A DNA stretch of 52,199 nt from Deltaproteobacteria bacterium (GCA_021824175.1 JAKALP010000035.1:1-52199), one strand, 5' to 3'. Shown: positions 7,072 through 16,642, counted from the first letter of the stretch. Numbers and translations: made by a program. The notes: generated by a model from the sequence alone, not told the origin.

Positions 7072-8358
7072 CTATACAAGCTTCCTGAAAATCTCGCCTG
7101 CTGCTTGGATGGTGGCATCGATGGCATTGGGATCGTGGGCCGCCGACACAAAAAAGGCTTCGAATTGGGAAGGCGCCAGGTAGACACCGCGGTCCAGCAT
7201 CTGCTGGTAGTATTTGGAAAAGCGGCCAAGGTTGCTACGCTTGGCATCGGCGAAGCTGTGCACGGGATGAGAGGCGAAGAAAAGACCGAGCATGGAGCCG
7301 ACCCTGGCCGTCGCCACAGGGAGGCCGGCCTGCTGGGCGGCCTGGGCCAATCCCCGTAAAAGCCGATCTGACGCTTGGTCCAGTTTTTCATAGAAGCCTG
7401 GCTGGCGCAATTCCTTAAGGGTGGCAAGACCGGCCGCCATGGCCAGCGGGTTGCCCGAAAGCGTACCAGCCTGGTAGATTGGACCCTGGGGAGCGATCTG
7501 GGACATCAAGTCCCGCCGGCCGCCATAAGCACCCACTGGAAGTCCGCCGCCGATAATTTTGCCGAAGCATGAAAGATCGGGCTTGATGCCATACAATTCC
7601 TGAGCGCCACCATAAGCCACCCTGAAGCCGGTCATCACTTCATCAAAAATCAACAACACGCCGTGCTGGTCACACAGCTTGCGCAAGGCTTGCAAATAGC
7701 CTTCAACCGGCGCCACGAGCCCCATGTTGCCGGCCACCGGCTCAATGATCACGGCGGCAATGCGCGTGCCCTTTTCTGCCATCACTTTTTCCAGCGCCGG
7801 CAAGTCATTATAGGGGATGGACAAAGTATGATCCACGAATGCTTGGGGCACGCCAGGACTGCCGGCGATAGCCAGCGTGGCTACCCCGGAACCCGCGCTG
7901 ACCAACAAGCTGTCGGTATGGCCATGATAGCAACCGTCGAACTTGACGAACATGTCGCGGCCAGTGGCGCCCCGGGCCAGACGGATGGCGCTCATGGTGG
8001 CTTCGGTGCCTGAATTCACCATGCGCACCATCTCCACCGACGGCACAGCCTCGACCACCATTTGGGCCAGTTCCACCTCCAGTTCCGTGGGTGCGCCGTA
8101 CGAGGTCCCCAGCTCCAATGCGCGCGCCAGCGCTTCAACCACGGCCGGGTGACGATGGCCCAGGATCATCGGGCCCCATGAGCCGATGTAATCAATATAT
8201 CCATTGCCGTCGGCATCATATATCCGACAGCCGTCGGCGCGGGAGATAAACAGAGGATCCGTGCCCACCGCGCGGCAGGCGCGCACTGGGCTGTTGACGC
8301 CGCCGGGAATCAATTGCTGGGCGCGCTCGAACAGCGCTTTAGATTTGTTCTTGACCAT
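7072..8358 (-). CDS. hemL: Glutamate-1-semialdehyde 2,1-aminomutase
   Basis: PLP enzyme that converts glutamate-1-semialdehyde to 5-aminolevulinate in the C5 pathway of heme, siroheme and cobamide synthesis. It has 428 aa with family signatures LIPGGVNSPVRAC at the N-terminus, GCYHGHTDSLLVSAGSG, IFDEVMTGFRV, and the PLP lysine in CFGKIIGGGLPVGAYGG. I chose the ATG at 8358 because AAAGGA stands 6 nt before it. An upstream in-frame ATG (8445) would fall inside a plausible TTGACC/TTATTC promoter. Tetrapyrrole supply fits the cobalamin, heme b/c and siroheme needs of an anaerobe like this. Confidence 0.95.
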   Translation of the reverse strand: MVKNKSKALFERAQQLIPGGVNSPVRACRAVGTDPLFISRADGCRIYDADGNGYIDYIGSWGPMILGHRHPAVVEALARALELGTSYGAPTELEVELAQMVVEAVPSVEMVRMVNSGTEATMSAIRLARGATGRDMFVKFDGCYHGHTDSLLVSAGSGVATLAIAGSPGVPQAFVDHTLSIPYNDLPALEKVMAEKGTRIAAVIIEPVAGNMGLVAPVEGYLQALRKLCDQHGVLLIFDEVMTGFRVAYGGAQELYGIKPDLSCFGKIIGGGLPVGAYGGRRDLMSQIAPQGPIYQAGTLSGNPLAMAAGLATLKELRQPGFYEKLDQASDRLLRGLAQAAQQAGLPVATARVGSMLGLFFASHPVHSFADAKRSNLGRFSKYYQQMLDRGVYLAPSQFEAFFVSAAHDPNAIDATIQAAGEIFRKLV

Positions 8359-8622
8359 GGGTTGTCCTTTCTGCGTTTCGATGAGAGCATGGGGTAACCG
8401 CGAAAACGGTGAATCTGGAATAACAAAGAGCCTGGGGCGGGTCAAGCCGAGGTGGGCGCCGGCCCAATGGCATTAATCGCGACGCAGCACCGCATAGCTC
8501 CAGTGTTGGCTTTGGGGCGCTCTTGCCGTTATGCCAGCCGCGAGCAAATACTTCCTATCCAGCGGCGCGCTTTCGGAGAGGCTGTCTCTTAAAATCCTGG
8601 ATTCATGCTGTAAGCGGAATAA

Positions 8623-10026
8623 TTAAACCTGCTGTCGGGCCATCGGCCTTTTAAAGGCGCGCATGAAAAGGCTGACTTTGGGAACGGCCGCCGCTGGTGC
8701 ATGCTGCAATACCGCCAACTTCGACCGCTGGAAACCAAAAAGAGCCTGGAACAGCTGCCGGAGATTTTTCTCCTGGGGTTCGCGCACAAATTGCAATACC
8801 AGCATGCTCAGTATTCGCAACAATGAGGATGCTATAAAAATGTAATGCAACGAAAGGGCGCCGCCATTGGTTTGGGTCGGCGCATAGTGATTCAGGACAC
8901 TGAGGATGAGCCCGCCGGCAATGGGTGCCACGGCGCCCCCGAGACCGGCCGTAATACTGTAGACGGACAAGAACCACACCCGGCCTTGCTGGGGTGAGAT
9001 TCTGAGCTGCAGGTTGCTGGTGCACAGCCCGACGCCGGCCCAGAAACCGCCGCTGAGAACCTGGATTACTATGGGCAAAAGCAGGTCCTGGGGCCTTACC
9101 AGCGCCCACAAGGCCGGCAAGAACGCCACACCCCAACCGGTCAGTTGGATGACCGCCTTGTTTTTAACCCGGTCGGAAATGGTCCCCCAGAATCTCACGG
9201 CGAAGAGGTCAACCAGCGCCGCAATGGTGGTCAGCATGGCGATAAAACCATAGCTGTACTTAAGTTCCCTCAGGAAATAGAGGAAAAAAAAGGGGGTAGC
9301 CATATGCACTGAAAAATTCCAGCAAAGGGCGAAAACCAAATAGCGGCGGAAAATTTGATCCCTGAAGGGGCCCAGGAGCTCCTGCCAAAAACTCTTGCAG
9401 TCAAACCGCGCTTCTAAAACATCGGGTATGCGCTTCAAAAAATGGGAACTCATCAAGCCGAAGATAACGGCACATCCGAAGGGCACCCCAAAGATAAGCG
9501 TGGTGCGACCGAAGTCGGCTTTAAGGATGTCGAGCAGGTTGCCAAAGATCAAAACCGAGGCAATGCCGGCGGCACCGCACAGCATGTTGCGAACACCAAA
9601 AAAAGTGCCGCGGATCTCATCCGGAACAAGATCCGAAGTCCAGGAAATCCAAGCGATATAACTGACCGAGGAGAAAGCCTGCAAAACCAGAAAACAAGCC
9701 AGTACCAGGAAGGGATGCCAACCGCTTGATTCAAAGGGCAGCAACCCGATCACCAGCAGAGGCAGCCACAGCAGCCTGGAGATGGTGGCTGTCCAATAGG
9801 CAAGGCTTTTACGCCGGCCTTTGCGGCAAATGAAGTAAGAACCCGGAATTTGAAAAAGAGTGACGATGAAAGGGATGGCCAGCAGCACGCCGATCATCAG
9901 ATCATTCATCCCCAAAGAGAGCGCAAAGCCGGTTAAAAAAGCGCCGCCGGTGAGATTGGCGTAGACATTTGCGCACATACCGTCAAAAAACGAGTACCGA
10001 TAGTCATCCCGATCAAAGAGCTTCAT
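8623..10026 (-). CDS. MFS-type transporter
   Basis: An integral membrane protein of 467 aa with about 12 hydrophobic segments and MFS-like loops (FICRKGRRKSLAYW after TM2, RFWGTISDRVKNKAVIQ mid-protein). Substrate unknown; it resembles the MFS_1 group of solute exporters and importers. I chose ATG 10026 (MKLFDRDDYRYSFFDG). A longer frame to 10125 would overlap the -24/-12 element at 10121-10136, so transcription would begin inside it. hemL follows 264 bp downstream on the same strand, but probably has its own promoter. Confidence 0.8.
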   Translation of the reverse strand: MKLFDRDDYRYSFFDGMCANVYANLTGGAFLTGFALSLGMNDLMIGVLLAIPFIVTLFQIPGSYFICRKGRRKSLAYWTATISRLLWLPLLVIGLLPFESSGWHPFLVLACFLVLQAFSSVSYIAWISWTSDLVPDEIRGTFFGVRNMLCGAAGIASVLIFGNLLDILKADFGRTTLIFGVPFGCAVIFGLMSSHFLKRIPDVLEARFDCKSFWQELLGPFRDQIFRRYLVFALCWNFSVHMATPFFFLYFLRELKYSYGFIAMLTTIAALVDLFAVRFWGTISDRVKNKAVIQLTGWGVAFLPALWALVRPQDLLLPIVIQVLSGGFWAGVGLCTSNLQLRISPQQGRVWFLSVYSITAGLGGAVAPIAGGLILSVLNHYAPTQTNGGALSLHYIFIASSLLRILSMLVLQFVREPQEKNLRQLFQALFGFQRSKLAVLQHAPAAAVPKVSLFMRAFKRPMARQQV

Positions 10027-10565
10027 ATTTCCGACACAGCCCGTGCATTTGCAATCGTGAATCGTTACAGCCAATTGGGTCGAAAACCACCTGATCCCTG
10101 AATTCGGCCCATTGCGTAGCAGCAATTGCTGTGCCAGTTGAGAAGCACTACAAGGACCATCCGCAGCTCCACGTTGGCCGGACTAGCTATAGTTTTTGCA
10201 GGCCTGACGGCACTCGGCTTGCCAGGGAAATTGCATCGGTGGTTTTTAAAAGCCTTTTCCTTTGCGGAGTATCCTCTTGCATTCAAATATCATCTCCTAT
10301 TAAAGTGAACTATATCCGTGGCAAACACGTAAATCGCTCGTTCCGCCCGCTTTTTCCATTACGAACCATGCGTTCCATCTAATGCGCCACGCAATGAAAT
10401 AGATCCAACACCACCGATCCAAATAGGCTTCCAGACTGCTGTTGAACCAGCGCCGGGTTGATTTCTCTTCTTACTCTCCATGAATAAGATCAAGCGGCAG
10501 GCATCCTGGATTTGATAAGACCTCAACACCAACCACCTCGTCATCAATCCCACAAGGAGGTGCCC
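10027..10565. other. Divergent spacer between MFS gene and cfa
   Basis: It holds the minus-strand -24/-12 element at 10121-10136 and, at its right end, the strong ribosome site AAGGAGG for cfa (10555-10561). I see no gene, terminator or repeat in the rest. Confidence 0.7.
10121..10136 (-). promoter_or_regulatory. Sigma-54 (-24/-12) promoter of the MFS gene
   Basis: The minus strand reads TGGCACAGCAATTGCT, matching TGGCAC-N5-TTGCW with exact spacing. The -12 element is about 97 bp upstream of the chosen MFS start codon. Matching the full consensus in an intergenic region is unlikely by chance, though part of it is the palindrome AGCAATTGCT. Confidence 0.6.
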
Positions 10566-11747
10566 ATGAAAAATACCAGACAATTCCTTGAAGATTTGTT
10601 GGCCCCGGCCGGCATCACCATCAATGGTGTGGCTCCCTGGGATATCCAGGTCCACGATGAGCGTTTTTTCAAACAGGTGCTGCGCCAAAAAACACTTGGG
10701 CTGGGCGAAGCCTACATGAAGCGTTGGTGGGACTGCCGCCAACTCGATGTCATGATCTACCGGCTGCTCTCCAGTGGGATCGAGAGCAAAGTCGAACTCA
10801 ACCTGCGCGACCAGCTGCGGTTATTGGCGAGCCTGCTGTTCAACCTTCAGCGCAGGGGGCGCTCCCGCAAGTCGGTTCATCACCACTACGACCTCGGCAA
10901 CGACCTGTTTTTCTCCTTTCTGGATGAATACAACCAATACAGTTGCGGCTATTTTGACGGTACGGATGATCTGGATCAAGCCCAGCAAAACAAGCTGGAG
11001 CTCATTTGCCGCAAATTGAATCTGGCCAAGGGGGAGCGATTGTTGGATATCGGCTGCGGCTGGGGTGGATTGGCCAAATACGCCGCCGAAAATTTCCATT
11101 GCGAGGTCACTGCCGTGAATATTTCCCAGGAACAGCTCGTCCATGCCCGCAATATTTGTAAAGGACTGCCGGTGATCGTAAAAGAATGTGACTACCGGGC
11201 CGTCGAGGATCGTTTTGATAAAATTGTCTCGGTGGGCATGTTCGAGCATGTCGGCCATAAAAACTACCGCGCTTTCATGAAGGTGGCCCACCGCTGCTTG
11301 GAAGATGATGGCATTTTTCTGCTGCATACCATCGGCGGCAACCGCTCCATGCGCAACTGCGATCCCTGGATTTGCAAATACATCTTCCACAACAGTGTAC
11401 TACCCAGCCCGCTTCAGCTCAGCAGGGCCATGGAAGGACTTTTTATGATGGAAGATTGGCACAATCTGGGTCCCCACTACGACAAAACCCTGTTGGCCTG
11501 GAATACCCGCTTCCAGCAAGCCTGGCCGCGCCTCCAGAAGAAGTACGATTCAACCTTTAAGCGCATGTGGGAATACTATCTGCTCACCTGCGCCGGCGCC
11601 TTCCGGGCCAGAAGCATCCAGGTTTGGCAGATCGTCATGACCAAGGTGGATATCGCCACGCCGCAGCCCCAGTGCCGGTTTGCCGGGACATCCAAGCCCG
11701 CCGTTAAGCATGAGGAGGAGAATGCGATGGCCCTTTCTACTGAATAG
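10566..11747 (+). CDS. cfa: Cyclopropane-fatty-acyl-phospholipid synthase
   Basis: It transfers a methylene group from S-adenosylmethionine to cis double bonds of membrane phospholipid acyl chains. The 393 aa show the Cfa N-terminal domain (LGLGEAYMKRWWDC), HHHYDLGNDLFFSFLD, the SAM motif LLDIGCGWGGLAKYAA and VSVGMFEHVGHKNYRAFM, all typical and uninterrupted. The start ATG follows CAAGGAGGTGCCC, a near-perfect ribosome site. The gene stands alone, which suits a stress- or stationary-phase membrane modification enzyme. Confidence 0.95.
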   Translation: MKNTRQFLEDLLAPAGITINGVAPWDIQVHDERFFKQVLRQKTLGLGEAYMKRWWDCRQLDVMIYRLLSSGIESKVELNLRDQLRLLASLLFNLQRRGRSRKSVHHHYDLGNDLFFSFLDEYNQYSCGYFDGTDDLDQAQQNKLELICRKLNLAKGERLLDIGCGWGGLAKYAAENFHCEVTAVNISQEQLVHARNICKGLPVIVKECDYRAVEDRFDKIVSVGMFEHVGHKNYRAFMKVAHRCLEDDGIFLLHTIGGNRSMRNCDPWICKYIFHNSVLPSPLQLSRAMEGLFMMEDWHNLGPHYDKTLLAWNTRFQQAWPRLQKKYDSTFKRMWEYYLLTCAGAFRARSIQVWQIVMTKVDIATPQPQCRFAGTSKPAVKHEEENAMALSTE

Positions 11748-12118
11748 ATAACTTGGGGTTCGCAAACTTATCATTCCTCCTGTTTTGATCGGGAATAAAA
11801 TACTCTATCTCAACGGTATGGATAAGCACTGGCCGCATCGTCGGTGGCTGACAACTACTCCCGCCTTTTTTACTTTCCGCGTGACTTTCCAGCCGAGAGT
11901 GTAGTAAAAAGAACCTCCATTTTACTGCATGGGGCATGAAAGGAATAAACGCGGTCGGGTCGCCCGGGCCGTGTCAGCCCAGACCACCCACATCCGCCGA
12001 ATCCGTCACACAGCACCAGCCAAGGTCCTCCCGGAAAGTTGATATTCACCTGCGGGAAAACGCCCGCTGTCGTCGATACATGGACTTGAGATGAACTGCA
12101 CTGGAAAAGGAGGGCACC
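11748..12118. other. 371-bp spacer after cfa, no gene seen
   Basis: Nothing convincing is visible apart from the ribosome site AAAAGGAGGGC just before the next gene. No T-run hairpin follows cfa. Confidence 0.6.
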
Positions 12119-13075
12119 ATGAGACAGAACATGCGCGTAAAAAGGTTGGTGAGTTTAGTTCTTTGGTTCGTTCTATCCTCAATAATGGCCGTTGCCACAG
12201 CCCATGCCGCTCCCAGCAACATTCAAATTTCAGGTCGAATTATGCTGCCGGGGGATTCCGAAGATACCCCGGTGGAGGGCGCCCAGGTCAGCGCTGTGAA
12301 GTTTGACCCTAATACCCAGAAGGAGAGCACCGCCGCCTCCATCACCACATCGTCAGACGGGCTCTTTGCGCTGAGCATTCAAGTGGACACAGACGAGGGC
12401 GCCGGCGATCCCTCCAATATCATTCAAATCAGAGTCGCCGGCACGGACGCCACTACCCAGGCATACGGCGCTTTCGTCACCAGTTGTTCCCCCTTTCTGG
12501 AGGTTCTGAATCTAAAGACCCCCGGCCCCCCGGTGGGCGACCTGGCCAGCCTGGAGCTCTCACCCATCCTGAAGAGTGAGGCGGATGCCCAGTTGGCGGC
12601 CATTTCCGCCATAGCCAATGAAGACGGTGTCGATTTCACTAAAGGCATCCTGGTTGGCTCGGTGGAATATAACAACAATGGGAATATGATCTCGGTGGCC
12701 GGCGTTCATTTCACCATCAGCGGCGATAACATCGACGGCAGCCGCACCATGTACATGGATGTCAACCACACCTGGAACCGTCAGTTGGACCGCACCACTT
12801 CGGGAGGCCCTTTTATCATCTACAACATTCCCCTGAACGCCAATGGCTGGAAGGATGTCGGACTGCAATATGATCTGGCCAATGAGGCCAACGACTATCT
12901 CCTGGGCGTCTATCCCTGGGTGCGGGTCTACGCCTATAATTCGGGTCCTGGTTACATTACCGATGCCCATTTCGAAGCCGCCAAAATAGTCACCCCGGCC
13001 CAAGATAATCCGGCCGAAGATGATGCCGGAGGTGGTGGCGGCGGGGGTTGTTTTATCGCCAGTGTTGGGCATTAA
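12119..13075 (+). CDS. Secreted protein with truncated CFI-type C-terminal box
   Basis: 318 aa with a Sec signal peptide (positively charged MRQNMRVKR, then a hydrophobic core, likely cleavage after AHA near residue 31). The mature part starts like a carboxypeptidase-regulatory-like beta domain (SGRIMLPGDSEDTPVEGAQV) and is otherwise unfamiliar. The protein ends in a poly-Gly run followed by CFIASVGH and stop. Many bacterial surface proteins carry GGGGGCFIATAAYGS followed by a basic tail; here the box stops after CFIA. A -1 frame just downstream reads ANYGSRLLSK, suggesting an indel. It may be released or mis-sorted compared with intact relatives. The ribosome site AAAAGGAGGGC supports the start. 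Confidence 0.75.
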   Translation: MRQNMRVKRLVSLVLWFVLSSIMAVATAHAAPSNIQISGRIMLPGDSEDTPVEGAQVSAVKFDPNTQKESTAASITTSSDGLFALSIQVDTDEGAGDPSNIIQIRVAGTDATTQAYGAFVTSCSPFLEVLNLKTPGPPVGDLASLELSPILKSEADAQLAAISAIANEDGVDFTKGILVGSVEYNNNGNMISVAGVHFTISGDNIDGSRTMYMDVNHTWNRQLDRTTSGGPFIIYNIPLNANGWKDVGLQYDLANEANDYLLGVYPWVRVYAYNSGPGYITDAHFEAAKIVTPAQDNPAEDDAGGGGGGGCFIASVGH

Positions 13076-13160
13076 AGGCCAACTATGGAAGTCGGCTGCT
13101 TAGTAAGCGGTCCAGCGGGCGCGCCGGGGATCGGCTGCGCCCGCCGAAAGGTTTGATCGT

Positions 13161-13745
13161 ATGAAATATCTTCTGATTATCATGATTTGCGCCGGGTTGG
13201 TCGGATGCCCCGCCCCTTACATTAACGGCCAACCCAATGAAAACTCTGTTTATTTTGAGATACCGGCCGGGTCCAGATTGATTCTTGAAAAGCCGCTCCA
13301 GGTCCCGGCGGAGCGCAATAAGCTTTATTTCCAAAACGGCCGGGCCTTGGATTGGGCGGCGGTCAATATTTACCTGCCCTATTGCGCCTTGACGATGACC
13401 TCGAAGAATGCGGAAGCTCAACCGGTGCAGCCCGATGACTTTGCGATTCGCGAGATCCGCACCGAGCATTTTTTTAATATCGTCCGCGATGACCAAACAC
13501 CGGATATCCGTCCGGCGGCGCTGGTAACCGGGCCGCTGGTCGATATGGATCAAGACCACGGCGGCAGGACATACGAAGTGGTAGGCGTGGTCATGGCCCT
13601 CGAATCAGAGCATCAACCGAACGTTAAGGCCATGATCTGTGCGGATTGGGGCGTTCCCCAGGGAACACAATTCATCACGGTCGCCAAAATCCGCAAATCA
13701 TTGGGCAGCTTCTTTGAGCTGGTGCTGAATCTGCCCGCATCCTGA
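13161..13745 (+). CDS. Putative lipoprotein
   Basis: 194 aa with a lipoprotein signal (MKYLLIIMICAGLVGC, lipobox LVGC, Cys16). The mature part is beta-rich with the recognisable phrase YFEIPAGSRLILEKPLQVPAERNKLYFQNG and two further cysteines. It resembles uncharacterised lipoproteins of Gram-negative bacteria; no enzyme motif is visible. It lies 85 bp after the CFI-box gene and might be co-transcribed with it. Confidence 0.75.
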   Translation: MKYLLIIMICAGLVGCPAPYINGQPNENSVYFEIPAGSRLILEKPLQVPAERNKLYFQNGRALDWAAVNIYLPYCALTMTSKNAEAQPVQPDDFAIREIRTEHFFNIVRDDQTPDIRPAALVTGPLVDMDQDHGGRTYEVVGVVMALESEHQPNVKAMICADWGVPQGTQFITVAKIRKSLGSFFELVLNLPAS

Positions 13746-14146
13746 ACTAATGAATCGATAATTTTCAAATGCCGGGTTGAAGTCGGTATAAAGGGCATGT
13801 CGGTATAAATCGCCAGAGCTATACGGCCAATGCCCCATATCACGGCCCAACACTCCTAAGTAAAAAGGCCGCTTCTGTCGTGATTTTCTTTTCCGAAAGC
13901 GGCCACGCACCCATCATCCCGATTACCTCAGGTCATCTCTATTCCAAATCCCTTGGGCCCAACAGCCGGCCGCGCGCCTGCCGCGTACATGAACAAACCA
14001 GGCCATATACGGCATAGCCCCCATGGTAATGATTTACCTCGGCCAGTATCCTCCTTGACAAAAACCGGCTGCGAATCACTGGCACAACATATGATCACTT
14101 CTCTAAGCAGTGATATCAAAGCCGGGCCTTCCAAAGGAGGTGTATG
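13746..14146. other. 401-bp spacer with a minus-strand terminator-like hairpin and inverted repeat
   Basis: It contains the hairpin at 13862-13904 (T-run on the minus strand) with no minus-strand gene feeding it, a TTGACA at 14055-14060, and the inverted repeat ATCACT-N9-AGTGAT (14094-14114) ahead of the DUF1579 gene. No protein gene is convincing. Confidence 0.6.
13862..13904 (-). terminator. Terminator-like hairpin on the minus strand
   Basis: GGCCGCTT (13867-13874) pairs with AAGCGGCC (13897-13904) around a 22-nt loop. On the minus strand the stem is followed by TTTTTA. No minus-strand coding gene precedes it, so either it ends an unannotated RNA or it is fortuitous. Confidence 0.4.
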
Positions 14147-14668
14147 ATGTCCGAGAAAAGCAAAAGAAAAGAGGGAATGGAAGTATATCAGAAGTTGGCC
14201 GTACCAGGGACGTCGCATAAGGTGCTGGCGCGCATGGCAGGGATATGGGATACCAATACGGTCTCATGGTTCGAACCCGGCAAGCCACCTGTGACATCCA
14301 AGGGCGAGTGCGAACAGAAAATGCTGCTCGACGGGCGCTTTCTTCATCAGAAATTCAAGGGCGACATGATGGGAGCCGCCTTCACAGGCATTGGCATTAC
14401 CGGTTATGACAACTTCAAGAAGAGATATGTATCGGTCTGGCTCGATTCCATGAGCACCGGCATTTTCTATTTCGAAGGAGTTGCCACCAAAGACCCCCAG
14501 ACCATCGTCATGGAGTGCCGCACCGAGGACCCTGCCCGCGGACCGGTCAAGTGGCGTTCGGTGACCAAAATCATGGATGAAGACACTCACCTGTTTGAAA
14601 TGTACATCACGGACAAAAGCGACAAAGAACAAAAGATGATGGAAATAACCTACACCCGGCGGTTATGA
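14147..14668 (+). CDS. DUF1579 family protein
   Basis: 173 aa, soluble, one domain. Features typical of DUF1579 are the N-terminal LARMAGIWDTNTVSWFEPGKPP, then KMLLDGRFLHQKFKGDMMG, GIGITGYDNFKKRYVSVWLDS, and a C-terminal beta strand KMMEITYTRR. These are small lipocalin-like barrels whose function is unknown. ATGATG offers two starts (14144 and 14147), both behind the near-perfect ribosome site AAAGGAGGTGT, so high expression is likely. An inverted repeat with half-sites ATCACT/AGTGAT lies 35-50 bp upstream and may be an operator. Confidence 0.85.
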   Translation: MSEKSKRKEGMEVYQKLAVPGTSHKVLARMAGIWDTNTVSWFEPGKPPVTSKGECEQKMLLDGRFLHQKFKGDMMGAAFTGIGITGYDNFKKRYVSVWLDSMSTGIFYFEGVATKDPQTIVMECRTEDPARGPVKWRSVTKIMDEDTHLFEMYITDKSDKEQKMMEITYTRRL

Positions 14669-15061
14669 GCACTCGGCAGCGCGTCGCGGACCGCCATTTT
14701 TCTTTTCGGAAATGATTCGGGTTGTTCTTCTCTCAATGTACTATCCTAGCCAACGCCGAAGTTCTACCACACTATCTCCGCCCGGCCGGGCCGATCTCTA
14801 CAATGCCCGGCGCGGGCGGTTTGTATCCTGCCCGCAGGGTCAAGGGCCAGCGGACCGCTTTGGTGCTCCGGGGCTCGCCCCAATGGACCTCAAGTTGAGG
14901 AATGATCTTTGAGGTAGTAGACATGGACTGGCTTATACCAGCAGACAAAACCACGCACAATCCAGGCTCCCAATCAACCCACCAATCAACGAATCAACCA
15001 ATCAACGATGTTACCCGAACCATCCCCTTGCCGCCGCCCAAATTCAATGCTACCCAAAAGC
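14669..15061. other. 393-bp spacer with period-8 repeat, no gene
   Basis: Low-complexity repeat at 14971-15006. I find no clear terminator or promoter. Confidence 0.55.
14971..15006. repeat. Period-8 microsatellite (SAATCAAC)n upstream of lhr
   Basis: CAATCAAC at 14971-14978 is followed after a 4-nt gap by three perfect 8-bp units CAATCAAC, GAATCAAC, CAATCAAC (14983-15006). The same unit recurs at 37465-37496, so it is a dispersed spacer repeat. Confidence 0.8.
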
Positions 15062-16288
15062 ATGACCGCAGAGCCCCTATCCCTGTTCGTTCCCCTGGTG
15101 GCCGAATGGTTCCGGCTGCGCTACGGCGCGCCCACGCCCATCCAGATTGAAGCCTGGCCGGCCATTGCCCGCGGCGACCATCTGCTCATCACGGCCCCTA
15201 CCGGCAGCGGCAAGACCATGGCCGCCTTTCTGTGGGCCATCCACCAATGGATCGACGGCCATTGGGAAATCGGCCGCACCCAGGTGTTGTATGTCTCGCC
15301 CCTCAAAGCCCTGAACAACGATATCCAGCGCAATCTCTTGTCTCCCCTGGCCGAGTTGCGGGAGATCTTCGTCCACGCCAGCCAACCTTTTCCCGAGATC
15401 CGCGTGCTCACCCGCAGCGGCGACACGCCCGCTTCCGAACGCCGTCAGATGATCCGCCGACCGCCGGAAATCCTGATCACCACCCCGGAAAGCGTGCATC
15501 TGCTCCTCAGCTCCACCAGCGGCCGGACCATCCTGGGCCATCTGCGCACCGTGATTCTCGATGAAATTCATGCCGTGCTGCCCAGCCGGCGCGGCACGCT
15601 GCTGATGGGCAGCATTGAGCGGCTGGTGCGCCTGAGCGGTGAGTTCCAGCGCATCGCCCTTTCGGCCACAATCCAGCCTTTGGCAGCGGCGGCGGCCTTC
15701 GTGGGCGGTTTTCAGATGAAGGGCGGCCCCGCGGGCCAAGCTGCGTATCAAGCGCGCCGGGTCTTGATTCAGGCGCCAGCGGCCGCCAAGCAATACAACA
15801 TCAGCGTGTGCGTGCCCGGTGTGCCCAAAAGCCCGCGCGACCCCAACGACTTCTGGGCTGCCTTTGCCCAAGCCATTGGCGCCCGCCTGCAAGCCAACCG
15901 CGCCACCCTGGTCTTCACCAACAGCCGGCGATTGTGCGAAAAACTCACCTTCCTGATCAACCGCGACCAGCAAACCCTGCTGGCCTACGCCCATCACGGC
16001 TCACTCTCCAAAGAGATCCGCACCGAAGTCGAACGCAATCTCAAGGCCGGGGCCCTCAAGGCTATCCTGGCCACCGGCTCGCTGGAGCTGGGCATCGATA
16101 TCGGCGAGTTGGACGAAGTGATTCTGGCGCAAGCCCCCTGGTCCGTGGCCGAAGCGGTCCAGCGCATCGGCCGCGCCGGTCATGGCGTGGGCCAGGTCAG
16201 CCGGGGCACCTTTCTGGCCGCCCACCTGGCGGACAAAGTCTGCGCCGCGGTCGTGGCCCGCGCGGTGGGAGAAGGTGGCATTGAATAG
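15062..16288 (+). pseudogene. lhr: N-terminal helicase core of Lhr-type DEAD/DEAH helicase (gene internally deleted)
   Basis: Superfamily 2 helicase of the large-helicase-related group. Visible motifs are TPIQIEAWPAI (Q motif), APTGSGKT (Walker A), PLKALNNDI, TPESVHLLL, DEIHAVLPSRRG (DExH), LSATIQ, TLVFTNSRR, ATGSLELGIDIG and QRIGRAGHGVG. These cover both RecA domains. It then stops at TAG after VVARAVGEGGIE, at about 409 aa, whereas Lhr cores are 800-900 aa and full Lhr about 1400-1600. A C-terminal Lhr-like fragment follows at once in another frame (16288-16476), so the middle is deleted. I take ATG 15062 as start; none has a ribosome site. Intact motifs mean a residual ATPase cannot be excluded. 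Confidence 0.8.
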
Positions 16289-16476
16289 AAAACTATTTTA
16301 GCTTCTTCAATCATCTGTTCACCCGGCGGGTGCTGCCAATCAGGAGTGTCCGCATCCAACTCATCAATGAAGTGCCGGCCGCGGCACAGACAGATTATGT
16401 GGATGTCTTGCGATCGTTATTTGAAGCAGTGGTGGATATCAAGGATGTGATGCTTTTTAGACGACATGACACCTGA
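16288..16476 (+). pseudogene. C-terminal remnant of lhr
   Basis: A 62-codon open stretch without its own start, in a different frame from the helicase core. It reads NHLFTRRVLPIRSVRIQLIN, then EVPAAAQTDYVDVLRSLFEA and ends VMLFRRHDT. The pattern of an IN-x-PA motif, an alpha helix, and a final hydrophobic/basic strand resembles the extreme C-terminus of Lhr-type helicases. The adjacent truncated core supports this as the other end of the same deleted gene. Confidence 0.5.
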
Positions 16477-16642
16477 AACAGGGTCCCCCTCACGCTAAAA
16501 CAATGGTGGCCTGCTATACGCCTTCTTGGTATCGAAGGTCCCGTTGTGGGCCAGGTTCCGCTGACAGCGCTGCGGCCCGGTCCACCTTGACTTTTCTCCA
16601 GACATATATACCTATCCGTATACACTAAATGCTTTCTGGGGC

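Noticed and set aside
10027-10125. N-terminal extension of the MFS transporter containing CKCTGC
   Set aside because: It overlaps a -24/-12 promoter, so the extension could not be in the transcript; family similarity begins at MKLFDRDDY.
13928-14218. 96-codon minus-strand reading frame ahead of the orphan terminator
   Set aside because: Its sequence is unlike a protein (no domain, odd composition) and it overlaps the start of the strongly supported DUF1579 gene.
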